From NCBI RefSeq assembly GCF_000002995.4, contig NW_025062477.1:11752649-11816648 (forward strand): a stretch of DNA of 64,000 nucleotides. The letters are read 5' to 3'. Source of the DNA: Brugia malayi (lineage: Eukaryota; Nematoda; Chromadorea; Rhabditida; Onchocercidae). Of this stretch, positions 24,170-41,993 are shown piece by piece (the stretch's first letter is position 1; every line of letters starts with the position of its first letter). The position numbers and the translations under genes are program-made. Below the pieces are notes generated by a model. That model worked only from the letters and a program-made list of their open reading frames with translations, was not told the DNA's origin and did no database searches.

Positions 24170-25369
24170 AAGAGTGAGCATTTCATTTTGCTACATCTTC
24201 CTGCTTTTTAATGTATGCTTTAGTTTGAATTTTGGAACATTTCATATTTGTTTGATTAAAAATTTTTATATTTTTCAGATTAACTTTCATATTGCTACGG
24301 GCAGCCTTGGATAATCTTGGCATCCTGGATTTAACTAAAGTATACTACTTGGTTGATGCATAATTTAATCATATCTCTAAACGAATATAATAATTATATA
24401 GACCTCATATAAATAATCCTAAAATATCCTTCTTGCAAAATTTGATAAAACGCTAAAAGGTATTTTTTATTTTTTGTTCGTTTACATTTCTGAGATATTC
24501 CGTTGTTATCAAAAAGAACTTTTTGATAAGTTGAAAACATAATTAGTTTTTGTTTATTTTAAATAACATTTTATATGATTTTTTCAGGGAATACTTCCAG
24601 AATTTTCAATGCAATTTTCAGTTATGGATCTAAAATCTTTGTTTCGGATTTTCAAAATTGTAACGCCCTTGATACTAAAAATCTAAACGCTTAATGAAAT
24701 TTCAATTGCCTGTTATGTCAATGTCAACCTAGATTTGGCTTGAAAAAATTAACTGGATTGCCACGTTGAGCGACCTGAAGCTATAGCTCATTCATATCGA
24801 TCAGGCAAACCCTCAAAACTCTAATGCATTTCTTATAAATCTTAGTTATATTTGTGATTAGAATGGTTTGTGTAGCAGCACACTTGTCACGTGTCCTTGG
24901 AGCAAAAACAGGATGTTTTAAAATTTCATTCAGGACTTCTTTGAATTTCAATTTATGACATAAAATGCTCTCTTCCTTTCCAAATATTATTGCTTCATGT
25001 CGTTTTTGTAACTGATCTGCATTTCTATTCAATCGTGAACTTTCATGAATGTAAACGTATTGTTATTATTCATGCTCGTATGTTTTGCTTTAGAGATCTG
25101 TTTTAGAAATTGTGCATTTTTCTTTCCTTTTTTTTTTATTCTTCATTCCAAATTTAATTTTTATAAACTGCATTTAATTTTTGAGGTATTTTATTTTATT
25201 ATGCGATATGCAATATGAATTTTGCAATAGTGATTTTCATCCATCTTTCATATTTATTTGTGTTGTATTTGTTAACTTTGTCACATTTTTTTCACAATCT
25301 TTACAGTTTTATCATAAGAAGAAATCTTTGTTTGCTTCCTTTTGAAATTTTGAATATAAGAAATTTTAA

Positions 25370-25645
25370 TTGGAGAAAATGCTCTGTTTGAAATCTCAAA
25401 TTTTGTTTAAGACTTCATTTGAATGGTCATTATTGTCGAAGAAAAAAGCTGGCTTGCATAGAAGATTCTGTTTCCCTTTGTGTAATGAAGTGATTGAAAG
25501 TTTCACTGAAAGTTATTCGTTGAATGGACGAAGAGAAATATTAGGAGGAATTGATGATACAAGTGGTTACTTATTTTCATTATGGATTTGTAAATTGACG
25601 AATTTTTGTATATTTTTATGTTTTCATTACATTTCTTTTTTTTGA
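25370..25645 (+). CDS. Small hypothetical open frame, unrecognised
   Basis: About 90 codons are open without an intron, with a fairly mixed residue composition (for example KKKAGLHRRFCFPLCNEVIE) and then a hydrophobic, aromatic C-terminus. The first ATG in this frame is at 25379, after an upstream TTG. No family was recognised, and no convincing splice signals link it to either neighbour. It may be a lineage-specific small gene, an exon of an unannotated transcript, part of a long 3' UTR or chance; open stretches of this length are expected a few times by chance in a window this size. Confidence 0.15.
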   Translation: MEKMLCLKSQILFKTSFEWSLLSKKKAGLHRRFCFPLCNEVIESFTESYSLNGRREILGGIDDTSGYLFSLWICKLTNFCIFLCFHYISFF

Positions 25646-26535
25646 AATTCATGCCAAATTGGGTTCTACTCTTATTTATATGCCAACTTTAACTGTATTC
25701 ATGATTTCAAATTATTCATCTGGAACAAAAAAAAAAAAAAATGCATAGTTGTATGAAATTTCTATAATCATTTTAGCAAAAATAACATAAAATGAAGGAA
25801 TGTCATGTATTTAAAAAAAAAAAAATTAAATACTCAATGATACATTTGTCGTTTTCTAACTATTGTTTCCTTAGAGAATATTTATTGAATTTTGAATCAT
25901 AATTATGTTATTGGATATCATTGAATATCCTTTCATTTGTATATTTGTTTTTTCATATTTTAAAATGATATAGTACATATATTTGCTTGTAATTGAAATT
26001 TTGGGAAAAAGAAAAAGAAATAAATTTATCATGTGTATTTGATGCTGACAAATTGTCAAATCTATGTTTGGTTCAATTCACCAACACATCTACCAGCCTT
26101 TTTTTTTCTTTCATCTTCCAATTCACCAACCACTTTTCTTGTTCTTAATAATGAATTTTTTGAATATATATCCAAATAGAGATATCTGATTAACCAGAAT
26201 ATCTTGAATAAGACTTCGTTAATCTTGCATATTGCAAAATGTCCAGATTTTAATAATTGATAAGCTATGACTAAATTATCAAAAAAATATTTGGAGGTAA
26301 TTTCTCTCTATCATATTCTGTTAGTGAGTATTTGAAGTGGTATACTAAGTAATCTTTTAAAAATTATAATAGAGTAATAGTTTATAATTGGACTAAAATG
26401 TCTATTTAATGTTGATAAAAGTAGTATTTCAAGAAGGCGTAATTTGTTTTTTTTTTTTTTCTTTTTCTCAGGTAAAACTTTCAGTTTGAGTATATTGTAT
26501 ATTGGATAGTGGAAATTTTGGTTTATTTTTATAAC

Positions 26536-26537
26536 AG
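26536..26537 (+). promoter_or_regulatory. Candidate SL trans-splice acceptor of TXNL1
   Basis: TTTTTATAACAG ends two bases before the TXNL1 ATG at 26540. This spacing is typical of nematode SL addition. No upstream coding exon is needed, because the protein starts at its expected N-terminus. Confidence 0.5.
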
Positions 26538-26539
26538 TT

Positions 26540-28710
26540 ATGGTTGTTCATCACTGTAATTCGGATGCAGGATTTCATGAATTTTTGGCAAATGCTGGCG
26601 CAAAACCTGTTATTGTTGATTTTTATGCAATCTGGTTAATTAATAATGTTTTATTTTAAATTTCAGAACTGTTAATTTCATTTTTTTTTAATTTCTGTGT
26701 AGAAAAAATAATTGCAAAATTTCTTTTATTTTAATTTTAAAATTTTCAATGAGATGAGTTTTTTTTTTTTCCTCATTTTTCCAGTTGTTTTCATTTGGAA
26801 AAGGAAAATATTTTCCGATGATTGGTTTAGCTTTCTTTTTTTGTCTATTGATTAATTTAGTTCGTTTAGATTAAGTGTTAATATGAAATTATTACCGATT
26901 AATAATTTATATTATGTAAAGGTGTGGACCATGTCGACGAATAGCACCAATATTTGAGCAACTTTCCAATCAATATTTAAATGTTGCATTTCTTAAAGTT
27001 GACGTTGATAAGGCAAAAGATCTATCGACACTTCAGGGAGTTACTGCAATGCCTACATTCATTGTATACATGAATAGGTACTATAATTATTTTTAAGATT
27101 TAACTTTTTTAATTTAATAGCAAATTCTATGCAAAAACATAAATAATCAAGTGACAAGTATTGAAGTAAAAAAAATATATGTATATTGATAAAAATAATA
27201 GTTTCAAAATTTTGTTATCAACATAAATGATGAAGAAACTAGTTTTTTCTTTTTAATCATATATAGTTTTTCTTTTCAAAAAAAGAGAAGAAAGAAGAAA
27301 AATTTGAATATAGGGTGAAAGTTGATCTTTTGCGCGGTGGTGATCCAAATGCATTAGAAGCATTGGTAAAAAAATGGTCCGATAATGCACCAAAAGAGGA
27401 TAGTTTGGTCGTGGGACAAACTGATCTCATAACATTTGTTGATAAAACACAAGTGGAATGCTTAAATGAAGATGATAATGCAACATTAAGGTTTGTCATA
27501 TTGTAAAAAAATAAGCATTTCAATTTTTATGAATATTAAGTTTTTGAATTTAATTTAATTTTATATTTATCTCTTTTATATCTTCTAATAAATATAAGTA
27601 AAAATCTTAAATTGTAATCTTCGTCATCTATTGCGAAATGAAGATTATCATTTGGTCAAATATTGATATATTAGTAAACTCATAAGCTATCTTATTTCAT
27701 ATTTCAATAAATTTTTAGTGAGAAATTTTGCATTTTTTATGTAGTAATAATATGTATGAAGTTTTGCACATTATTAAATGCAACTATTAAGAGAAATGCG
27801 AAACACTTATAGTAAGACATTTTTGTTTCTTGATGACAGTTTGCATATTTCAGGAGTCTACTTAATGGTAAAGGTGTGCTTACATCTGATTGCGATCCTC
27901 AGCTTATCATATCAATTCCATTTAATCAGCCAGTAAAAATTCATTCCATTTATTTGAAAGGTAGTGGTCCATCAGCACCAAAAACAGTTAAAATTTTTAC
28001 AAACCTTGCAAGTATCCTTGATTTTGATCGAGCAGCAGGTGCTGAAAGTGTGCAAACGATCTCCTTTTCCGAAAAGGTATTTATATTTCATGAATATCTT
28101 ATTATCAACTATTGCATTATCAGCTAACAAACTATCTCTTGCTATAATCGATAGATGGATGAATGAAAATCTTTTGTAAAATTTAAAGTCGAAAATAAAT
28201 GTTATAAATATGTGCTATGTGAAATAAAGATCTAAATTTTTTTCTATTTGGGCAACTTTATGAATGATTATATTAGAAGAAAAGTAATTGTTCAAAATAT
28301 CTCGATGAAGTTGAATTTTTAGGCCGTCGAAGGAGAGTTATGTAATCTGCGTTACGTGAAATTTCAAAGCGTGAAAAATATACAGTTATTTGTGGAAGAT
28401 AATCAAGGCGGAACTGAAAATACAACAATTGAAGCTCTTCGCTTTTATGGAACACCACTTTCTGCAACAAACATGCAGGATTTTAAACGAGTTAGTTTAT
28501 TATATATTAAATTTTGATCTCACTAATTTCAATATAATAACTAGAAATTCTTAAAATTCTAATCTGAATTAACTATTTCAGATTTTTTTTAAATCAATAT
28601 AATATGTCTACTGAGTTACAGTTACGTCTATGGTATATATACATTACTATCTTAATATTTTCTTTTTTTCTGTTCAGGTTTCTGGCAAAGTTGGTGAAGT
28701 GGGACACTGA
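26540..28710 (+). CDS. TXNL1: Thioredoxin-like protein 1 (thioredoxin plus PITH domain)
   Basis: TXNL1 is a cytosolic/nuclear thioredoxin that docks on the 26S proteasome lid through its C-terminal PITH domain and reduces substrates there. Six exons join in phase: 26540-26634, 26922-27077, 27314-27490, 27854-28076, 28323-28490, 28678-28710 (283 aa; human 289). The thioredoxin domain covers res 1-105, with VIVDFYA, active site W32-C33-G34-P35-C36 and the cis-Pro loop VTAMPTF. The PITH domain occupies about 120-275, with [31 protein letters not shown] and ALRFYGTPL. The protein ends [14 protein letters not shown], close to the conserved tail. All catalytic residues are intact. The next gene on the same strand starts about 860 bases downstream. 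Confidence 0.97.
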
Positions 28711-29569
28711 CAAATGACACAAACTTCAGCGTAGCAAAACTTTCACTCTTCTGGCCTAATTGAACGAAATGACACGTTCATATGTGCATGCTTCATATTA
28801 CGTTCTCTTCGTGAGACTATTCGTTTGTATCTTTGAATAAATTAATTGCTTATTGTTATTGTTTTCTTTTCTTTGACTATTAACCACATTTAGTGTTTAT
28901 CGCTTTTGCAATATTCCTTTCTTAACAAGAACACTGTTGAAACTTGTTAAAGAATTGTTTATTTTAACTTATTTGTTATTGTATTAATAATTCTGCTGAT
29001 TGCCTAATTGATTTTCTAAATTAAATTTGAGTTGACTCTAAACTCAGATGATGTCTACCTCCACAAGATTATTTAAAATTCTTCCGCCGAAACAAGCCAA
29101 AATTAACATGGCTATTTCTTGCATAAAGCCACAGTGAAAAGCTTAAAAGCAATCAATTATTTGTGAATTATCGGAATAGTGTGAAGATCATGCAATAAAT
29201 TTAGTAGCTAAAAGGATCGATGAAAATAATTCAATTGAAATTAAGAAGAGAGTGCTAGAAAATTGCTCAAGTTTTTAGATTAATTTAAGATTATATAGTG
29301 GCGCTTTTTATTATGCTTTATTAATTCTAGAAATTTAAATTATACATTTTACTAATGCTTGAGTAAATTAATTGAATCAAGGAAAGATTGATTGGGTTAG
29401 GAATAAAAAATCCAGAAAGAATAAACGAAAGATGAGAAGATGAGCCGAATTATTATGGGAGTATTTCTTAAATTGATATTTATGTGGTTTGCAGATCAAA
29501 TTTGAATTCCTTATCCTAGAAACGTTATATGTTTAGAATTTTGGTTGAGAAGCACGAAAGTAGAGCAGA
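28711..29569. other. Intergenic region between TXNL1 and COG1
   Basis: It holds the TXNL1 3' UTR with a poly(A) signal and then A+T-rich DNA. Possible acceptors upstream of COG1 (GGTTTGCAG near 29494 and TTATCCTAG near 29519) could receive a spliced leader. The same-strand spacing would suit a loosely packed operon, but no direct sign of one is visible. Confidence 0.5.
28836..28841 (+). terminator. Poly(A) signal AATAAA of TXNL1
   Basis: A canonical hexamer lies 126 bases after the TXNL1 stop and is followed by a T-rich stretch. Confidence 0.6.
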
Positions 29570-35501
<5,932 letters not shown>

Positions 35502-36557
35502 CTGTAATGAATGTCCACATAGATTATAACTGTGATAATCAATTATTAATAAATAATTTATTCAATTATTAGTAAATAATTTATCAACTTTCTGAATTTC
35601 CTACAGAATTACAATAGATAATTTCTAGGAAACATGAATTTTCCTCTCGAAACTTCAAAACAAAATAATCTACTATTTTCATGTTTTTAAAAAATGCTTT
35701 CTATTCATTTTCATAATATGACAACACATTATGTATAAATCTAAATATAAAAAAAAAAAAAAAAAAATATTTGATCCCAAGCTCCAGTTCATGAACTGAA
35801 CAAATCGTAACTCAAAACTCTCAAAACTCTACCCACTCAAAATAAAGACGAGAATTGTTTGCTTCCAATAAAAATTTGGCAATTTTGGATTGTCAATGAT
35901 TGTTTTAAAGGAAAAAAGAATGAAAAATTCTCATAAAAGTCCATTTTATTTTTATATTTTTTAATATGATAATGAAAATAAAAATCCTTTACTATCGCAT
36001 TCTAAAATGAGTGGGCATTTCTATATTTATATTTCATATATTTCCTTATTATCAATAACTTACTTGATAGTTGATATCGTTAAGTTAATAGAAATAATAC
36101 TTAAAAGTATACGCGCGTCAACAAATAAAGTAATTAAATTTACTAACAATTTAGTAACAGAAATTTTCTGCTATTCAAAGTCATCAAGCTTACTTCTTAT
36201 TTTGTTGATCAAATACGTTTTCTGCTATTTTATAAGTGTTAAACATCAGTATTAAACAATTTTTCTCAGTAATATTAAATGCTAATTTTAAGATGAAGAA
36301 AAGAAAAAATTAATATTAACATATCATCTTTCTTATATCATTCATTCAATTTGATATGTTCTATTATCCAAAATAATATTCGATGAGAAAAGCAAAAAGT
36401 ATTTTTACAATAAATGAAAGAAAAGTATTTTAACAATAAATGAAAGAAAATATATGCTCTACGAAATGATAAATTGATAAGGATCAAGAAATAAAGCATC
36501 AAATACATCGTAAAATTGGTCACAATACATAATGAAACATATCATTAAATGCGTAAT
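35502..36557. other. Convergent intergenic region COG1 / PIGU
   Basis: Both flanking genes end into this 1-kb region, so it should contain the two 3' UTRs. It is A+T-rich with no recognisable gene; short open frames at 36007-36255 (+) and 36338-36523 (-) are hydrophobic A+T-bias products. Confidence 0.6.
35548..35553 (+). terminator. Poly(A) signal AATAAA of COG1
   Basis: A canonical hexamer lies 47 bases after the COG1 stop. Confidence 0.55.
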
Positions 36558-39500
36558 TTACTTGAACATAAGAACTGCTATTTTGCTTTCATCAGTTATA
36601 CCTCTTCTCTCGACAAGTTTCAAGCGCAAATAACCATATAGAAGATCGGTAAGCAAAAAAATCTGCAAAGAAAATTGAATATAGAAATTAATGAAGAAAG
36701 TATACAACGTGTAGAATGAAAATGAATATTCAACTTACCTAAATGTAATATGTGAAATTTAAGAAGTGTTCCATTTGATGAATAATTCATAACAATAATA
36801 AGAATTGGAATGCCAAAAATGAAATGTGATAAAAGGAAAGATTAATCAATTACCTGGGCAACAGAATAAATTAAAGTAGCAGCAAAATAGAAATTTGCAT
36901 TTCCTGAACCAGTAACAATCCACATTTGCCACATCACTGGTGCCAGAACGATTGTTACTAACAGTGCACCACCGGAAATCAATCCCCAACGGAAATCTTC
37001 ATGAAATAAACGAAAAAGTAGGAATCGAAAAGAATTATTATTTTTCTGATTAAGTGTCAAGTAAAAAATTTTTAAATAAAATTCCTAATATTTTTTTTTT
37101 TTTTTAAAGCAATTTTCAATCATCGAAAACAAATGCTAAAATAATCTGCTCATAGAGTGAATAAGAATATAAAAGATTATAAAACGAACATTTTTTTAAA
37201 TTTTCGAAAAGAGGTAATAAACTTAAATAAATCAAACAATCAGCCATGGATGGATACGATGTGAAGACGGAAATGAGAATCATTAGCTGCTGTAGAAGTA
37301 GAAAAGCATTGGATCTGAAATAGAAACGGTAATGAATGCATTCAGACTGAAAATATGAACCTGAAACTCAATCAGATATGATATATAGATAGTAAAAAGA
37401 TTGCACTTCGTACTTTTAATTACATTTGAATTCTGCACCTTATATTAATAATTAAATGGGCAATTTAGATAAATTTAGACTTAGGATATAATAAATAGCA
37501 ATATAAATAAGTAGGCAATTTAGATTATGAGGCAAAAATGGATGATAAATTTTATTGATTGCAATAAGAAGTGTCACCTTAATGTCAATGACAGAGGTAC
37601 AAGATAAACAAGGATATTGATTTGAAATACCCAAAGAAAAAAACGTCGAAAATGGTTGAAAACTTCAATGAAAAAATACCAAAATATGCCAACATTTGGT
37701 GTCAAATCACGAACATCCAATCTGAAAAAATATCAAATATAAAAATAAAAAAGTTAAATTTAAATTATAATGAAGTATATTATGTAAGTTTACAACATAC
37801 GTAAACAAATTCTCTTTCTTTTCTTTTTTTTTTTTTGCATATGTTTCAGTTTCATATTCTAGCTTCTCTCTTATAGCAACATTGAAAAAAAAAAAAAAGA
37901 TGGAAGCAAAAAAACGGAAAAGAAGAAAACTAAAACTTACAAAAATTTATATGTTGAATCAATGTAATTCCAATTATTTCCATTCAGAAAATAATTAAAA
38001 AACAACAAAGCAGTAACTGTAATAATTGAAAATGCAATTATCATTATACGTTCTTTTAATGCTGAGAATTTCACCAATAAAGCACATATGTAAATAGCTG
38101 GATAGAGTGATAATTGCACAAGTACACTAAATAATATCGAGCTAAACAATACAGAACCTGGAATTCTTCAATTAAACATATTTTCTTCGTATAAATGAAA
38201 AGAAAAGAAAATTATAGATTTAAAATCCTCATAAAAACTTTCAAACTGTGTTCCATTCTTTCTCTCATCTTTGAGATATGTGATTTAATATTATAATATA
38301 ATATTTTATAACGTTTAACTGATAGGTTTAAGTAGAAAAAAAAAAAAAAAAAAAAAAAAAGAAAAACTAGGCATTGGCACAGAAGGGAAATTTGTCAATA
38401 ATCCTTGTTAACTTCTTTTTCTGCTGATAATACTAATGATAGAATCAATCCTCGAAAATATAGTAAAAAAAAAAAAAAAATTAACTCACCTTTTACAAAT
38501 GCCAAAATAAAAAGAGCTGTAATAAGATTACAAACAACTGATAGACTAAAAATAGCACAGCTAGCAACAGCAATAGGATTAAGCATATAACTGAAAACTT
38601 ATCAATTAAAAAAAGTGTTGGAAAAAGAACATAAATAAGAAATGTTTCACTTCCAAACTTATTTCGAAAGTTTTAATATAAAGTTTATATTAATTAAGAA
38701 AAAAGTTTATATTAATCAAAAAAAAAAAACATTTTTGCAGTTTTATTTTTGAATATAACCTTGTATTTCACTTACCATTTCGAAACCAAATTAGCAATTC
38801 GTTCGATATTTTCTACACTACTTCCATGATTTTTCAAATAAACTATTGCTATCATGCGTAAAATCTCACTCGTTACTACATCAAAGGACTGAAAACAAAA
38901 CACTGGTCTCAATAAGCTTTCAAATCTAATTAGACACATTTATCTGTCAAGTTAAATTACTGATAAACACAATGATAATAAAATTACCACATAGAAATAT
39001 TCCGTAACCTATTCAATGCATTATACTTTAAATGTTAATCGGAAATAGTTATTAATTTTGCAGTGATATTTTAATTTCATTAGAATAAAATAAACATTCA
39101 TACCAAGAATATTATCAATAATAGATTGGGGTGATCAATTACTGCGGTGAATAAATACAGCAGTATCGGTTGCTACAAATAAAATGAACTGACAATCTTT
39201 ACTTTTATAATAATTTCAACTTTTTTGTGTAAATAATATGTAGTAGTAAATGATTCATTTACTATTATTCACTTAATGTCAACAGTTATAAATTAAACAC
39301 TATCTAACAAAAAAGTTAAATATACTATCAAAGTTCAACGATGTTCAATGAACTATAAGTTGAAATACGAATCATTGCTAACATAATTATGATTATGTAT
39401 TATGATTATTCGGTTAAATGTGTAATGATTACAATAATCAATTCTATAAACTATTTTCGGAAGGTAAATGAACAACAAATAAACATCCAAAAAAAGAAAA

Positions 39501-39874
39501 GCTAAATGTAGATGAGACATTAATTAATTTGATTTGAGCATTTAAAACTTAGCGGGAAAAACAAAATCATTTATAATTTTAGAAACAATTTAAAATTATT
39601 ATGAACATTATATATAATTTTTTGGTACATACTGATAAATAATTCATAAATGATAAACGCTTGATTTCTATCAATTAATTACAGAAATAATTAATATAAG
39701 CAAACATACACAATGTATCATATCACCATCATACGGAGAAACGCCATCTCTAAGCATATATACGCCATCAATGAGTCTTCGAAATGAATTTTGTGGTACA
39801 CTTAATTCTGGACGCTTTTTCAGAAAATCGATGCAATAAATGTATGCGAGAATACGAAGAAACACTGCTAACAT
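36558..39874 (-). CDS. PIGU: GPI transamidase subunit PIG-U
   Basis: PIG-U is a multi-span ER membrane subunit of GPI transamidase, thought to help hold the GPI lipid for attachment to proteins. Nine exons join in phase: 39710-39874, 39104-39172, 38776-38888, 38490-38590, 37941-38157, 37578-37721, 37190-37314, 36854-36996, 36558-36662 (393 aa; human 435). Conserved blocks are LRDGVSPYDG, YMLNPIAV, DLTPNVGIFWYFF, EVFNHFRRFFLWVFQIN and APVMWQMWIVTGSGNANFYF. Many hydrophobic segments fit the expected multi-span topology. A TTTATTTATAG acceptor lies seven bases before the chosen ATG, which suggests SL trans-splicing. The intron 36997-37189 has a weak donor (GTTCGT) and a weak acceptor (CATGAAG), but this pairing alone restores both the frame and the spacing of the family (FENLKK-Y-FRWGL). 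Confidence 0.95.
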
Positions 39875-41993
39875 GCATATTCTATAAATAAACAATTAAT
39901 TAATTGGACTTACTTGAAACAATGCTAATTTCAATTTCTTACTTGAAAACCTATTTAATGATTAGCTGGCTGATAAAGTACCTTCTAACCTTCTATCTTC
40001 CTGATAATATCAATTGATTATAATAAAAAATAACACAATCATATAATACTATTAATATTACTTAATTTAAGTAATATTTTACAATAACATATATGAAATA
40101 TTAAGTAGTAATTATGAGCTGTTCAGAAAAGTCTGTAAGTTGGTAGGAAAAATTAATAAATTACTTTATGCTTCAAAAGTTATCTCAAAGTTTTTTAAGT
40201 TATTCAAAAATAATCAAATTTTAATCCACAATACTAGAATTTTTATCGTAAGAAGTGTAATAGCTAATGTGATCTTTAATAAATTACACTTTTAAATGAT
40301 GTTGACAGTATTGAAATCTATACTAAAATTATATGCTAAAAATGATAAACGTCCAAGGATTAATGCTTAATACTATTAAACAATAAGAAAACTTACAATA
40401 ATCTGTTAACAGCTAGACGATAGTTTGATAGGACTGCGTATTGTTTATTTACCATTTTTGACTAATAGCATTAAATCAACAGCAATTATTGTCATTAAAA
40501 ATTTCACTGTTTTCCATATTTGAATATAAGCTTCCAGTATCAACTAAATCTGCAGGAAACGATTAACATTAACTTCTAATAATATCCCATAATTTTTGAT
40601 AAATTTGAAGAAGTCATAAGTTTCATTCAATCTAACCAAATTTCCATCAATCAATGCCCATAAATTGCCCAATCGATTCTTATGTAAACGATCTTAATGA
40701 TAAAAATAAAAAAAATGAACGAATGATAAAAAAATGAATAACCGATCTATGCCAATCACACTGATCTCTTGTTAACAACCTACAATTATCAATTACATCA
40801 CATATCACATTGATAATTAACAATTTTGATTATATCAAATCACTTTCTCACTAATTTCAGATTTAGAAATGCATTTTCTTTTTTCAGATATTTTCTTTTT
40901 CAAATTTATTAGTGTAATTTTAAGATAATAAAATGTTTGGCTTAAATACTACCCACAATTTCTTGAGTATCTCATTAAAACAATTCAGATCATTTATTCG
41001 CGAAAAAAAAAAGGAAAAACAAAACGGTGAAACATTTAGAAATGTTTTGTTGAATAACAGTAAGCAACGAATGTTGATATATGAAAGTTAAAACAATGCC
41101 GTGAAGCAACAAATGAAACTATTCTTCACAACAAATTACTTTTGGAAAATACAAAATGATCCGTGACAGTGTACAGCACATATAATATGGGAATAGAATA
41201 TGCAAATTAGAGTATCAACAAGCAAAATAAACAAGTATTGAGGGAAATTTTTATTTTCTACAAAAATAAAGAAAGGAATTATTCTTAGTTTTATTTTGTA
41301 TCACAAGTAATTGCCACTAAAAAGTATTACATAAATGTATTAAATGGTAAAATTTGATTGCTTGATCATTTTTGGGCAATTACTGCAATTATTTATTTCA
41401 TACTTTAACTCTCTGAATTAAAAATTCCAATCGCTGAAATTATTTTTACAAATTTGCATAATTAAACATGCATGGAAAATAGTAAGAATGATTCGAAATT
41501 GCATATGCACGAATGAACAGCTTAATTCCATGAGTATAATTCAAATGTTTGATCTTATTCACTTATCTAACCCATTATATCATCCTACAAATCATTTCGA
41601 ACTTATTAAAATTTCTTGCTTAAGAAAATAGCTGCACATATTAATCCAGCAAAATACGTACTATCAAAAATGCTATTCTCTAGAAAAAATTCATCCATAC
41701 ATATTGCAAAATGGAAGACAACTTACAGTAGAGAGATTAAAGATAACTGTACCTCAACATATAGAAAAAATCTTTAATAGTATCGAGAGTACAGAAAACT
41801 CCAATAATTCTGATGACATTTATTTATCAGTTTTAATTATCCAGTTAAAGAATCTAAAACAAAGTATTTCACCAGGGCATTTTGAATCAATGTATAGATT
41901 TAGTAAATTAACATCTTGATAATCATTGAGAATATTTTTGAATACAAAATAAGAGGTATCAATTATATATTGAAGTATGTCATTACTTTAGCA
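39875..41993. other. Intergenic region upstream of PIGU and downstream of UBR7
   Basis: PIGU and UBR7 are on the same strand 2.1 kb apart. The region is A+T-rich. The only feature noticed is a plus-strand open frame of about 95 codons ending at 41919 (about 41635-41919), with mixed residues such as ERLKITVPQHIEKIFNSIES. It has no start codon in a convincing place and no recognised family. Confidence 0.5.

Larger units (their letters stand above)
24170..26539. other. Intergenic region between the CD2AP-like gene and TXNL1
   Basis: It presumably begins with the 3' UTR of the CD2AP-like gene. An AATAAA lies at 26019-26024, but it is far downstream and may not be used. Two unrecognised open frames lie here: minus 24781-25032 and plus 25370-25645. 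The remainder is A+T-rich with no recognisable feature. Confidence 0.5.

Noticed and set aside
37196..37205. Alternative PIGU donors with GT at AAGTTTAT and GATTGTTTG
   Set aside because: They would remove the conserved LLP segment and shorten the family spacing; the GTTCGT donor restores a 30-residue gap equal to that in human PIG-U.
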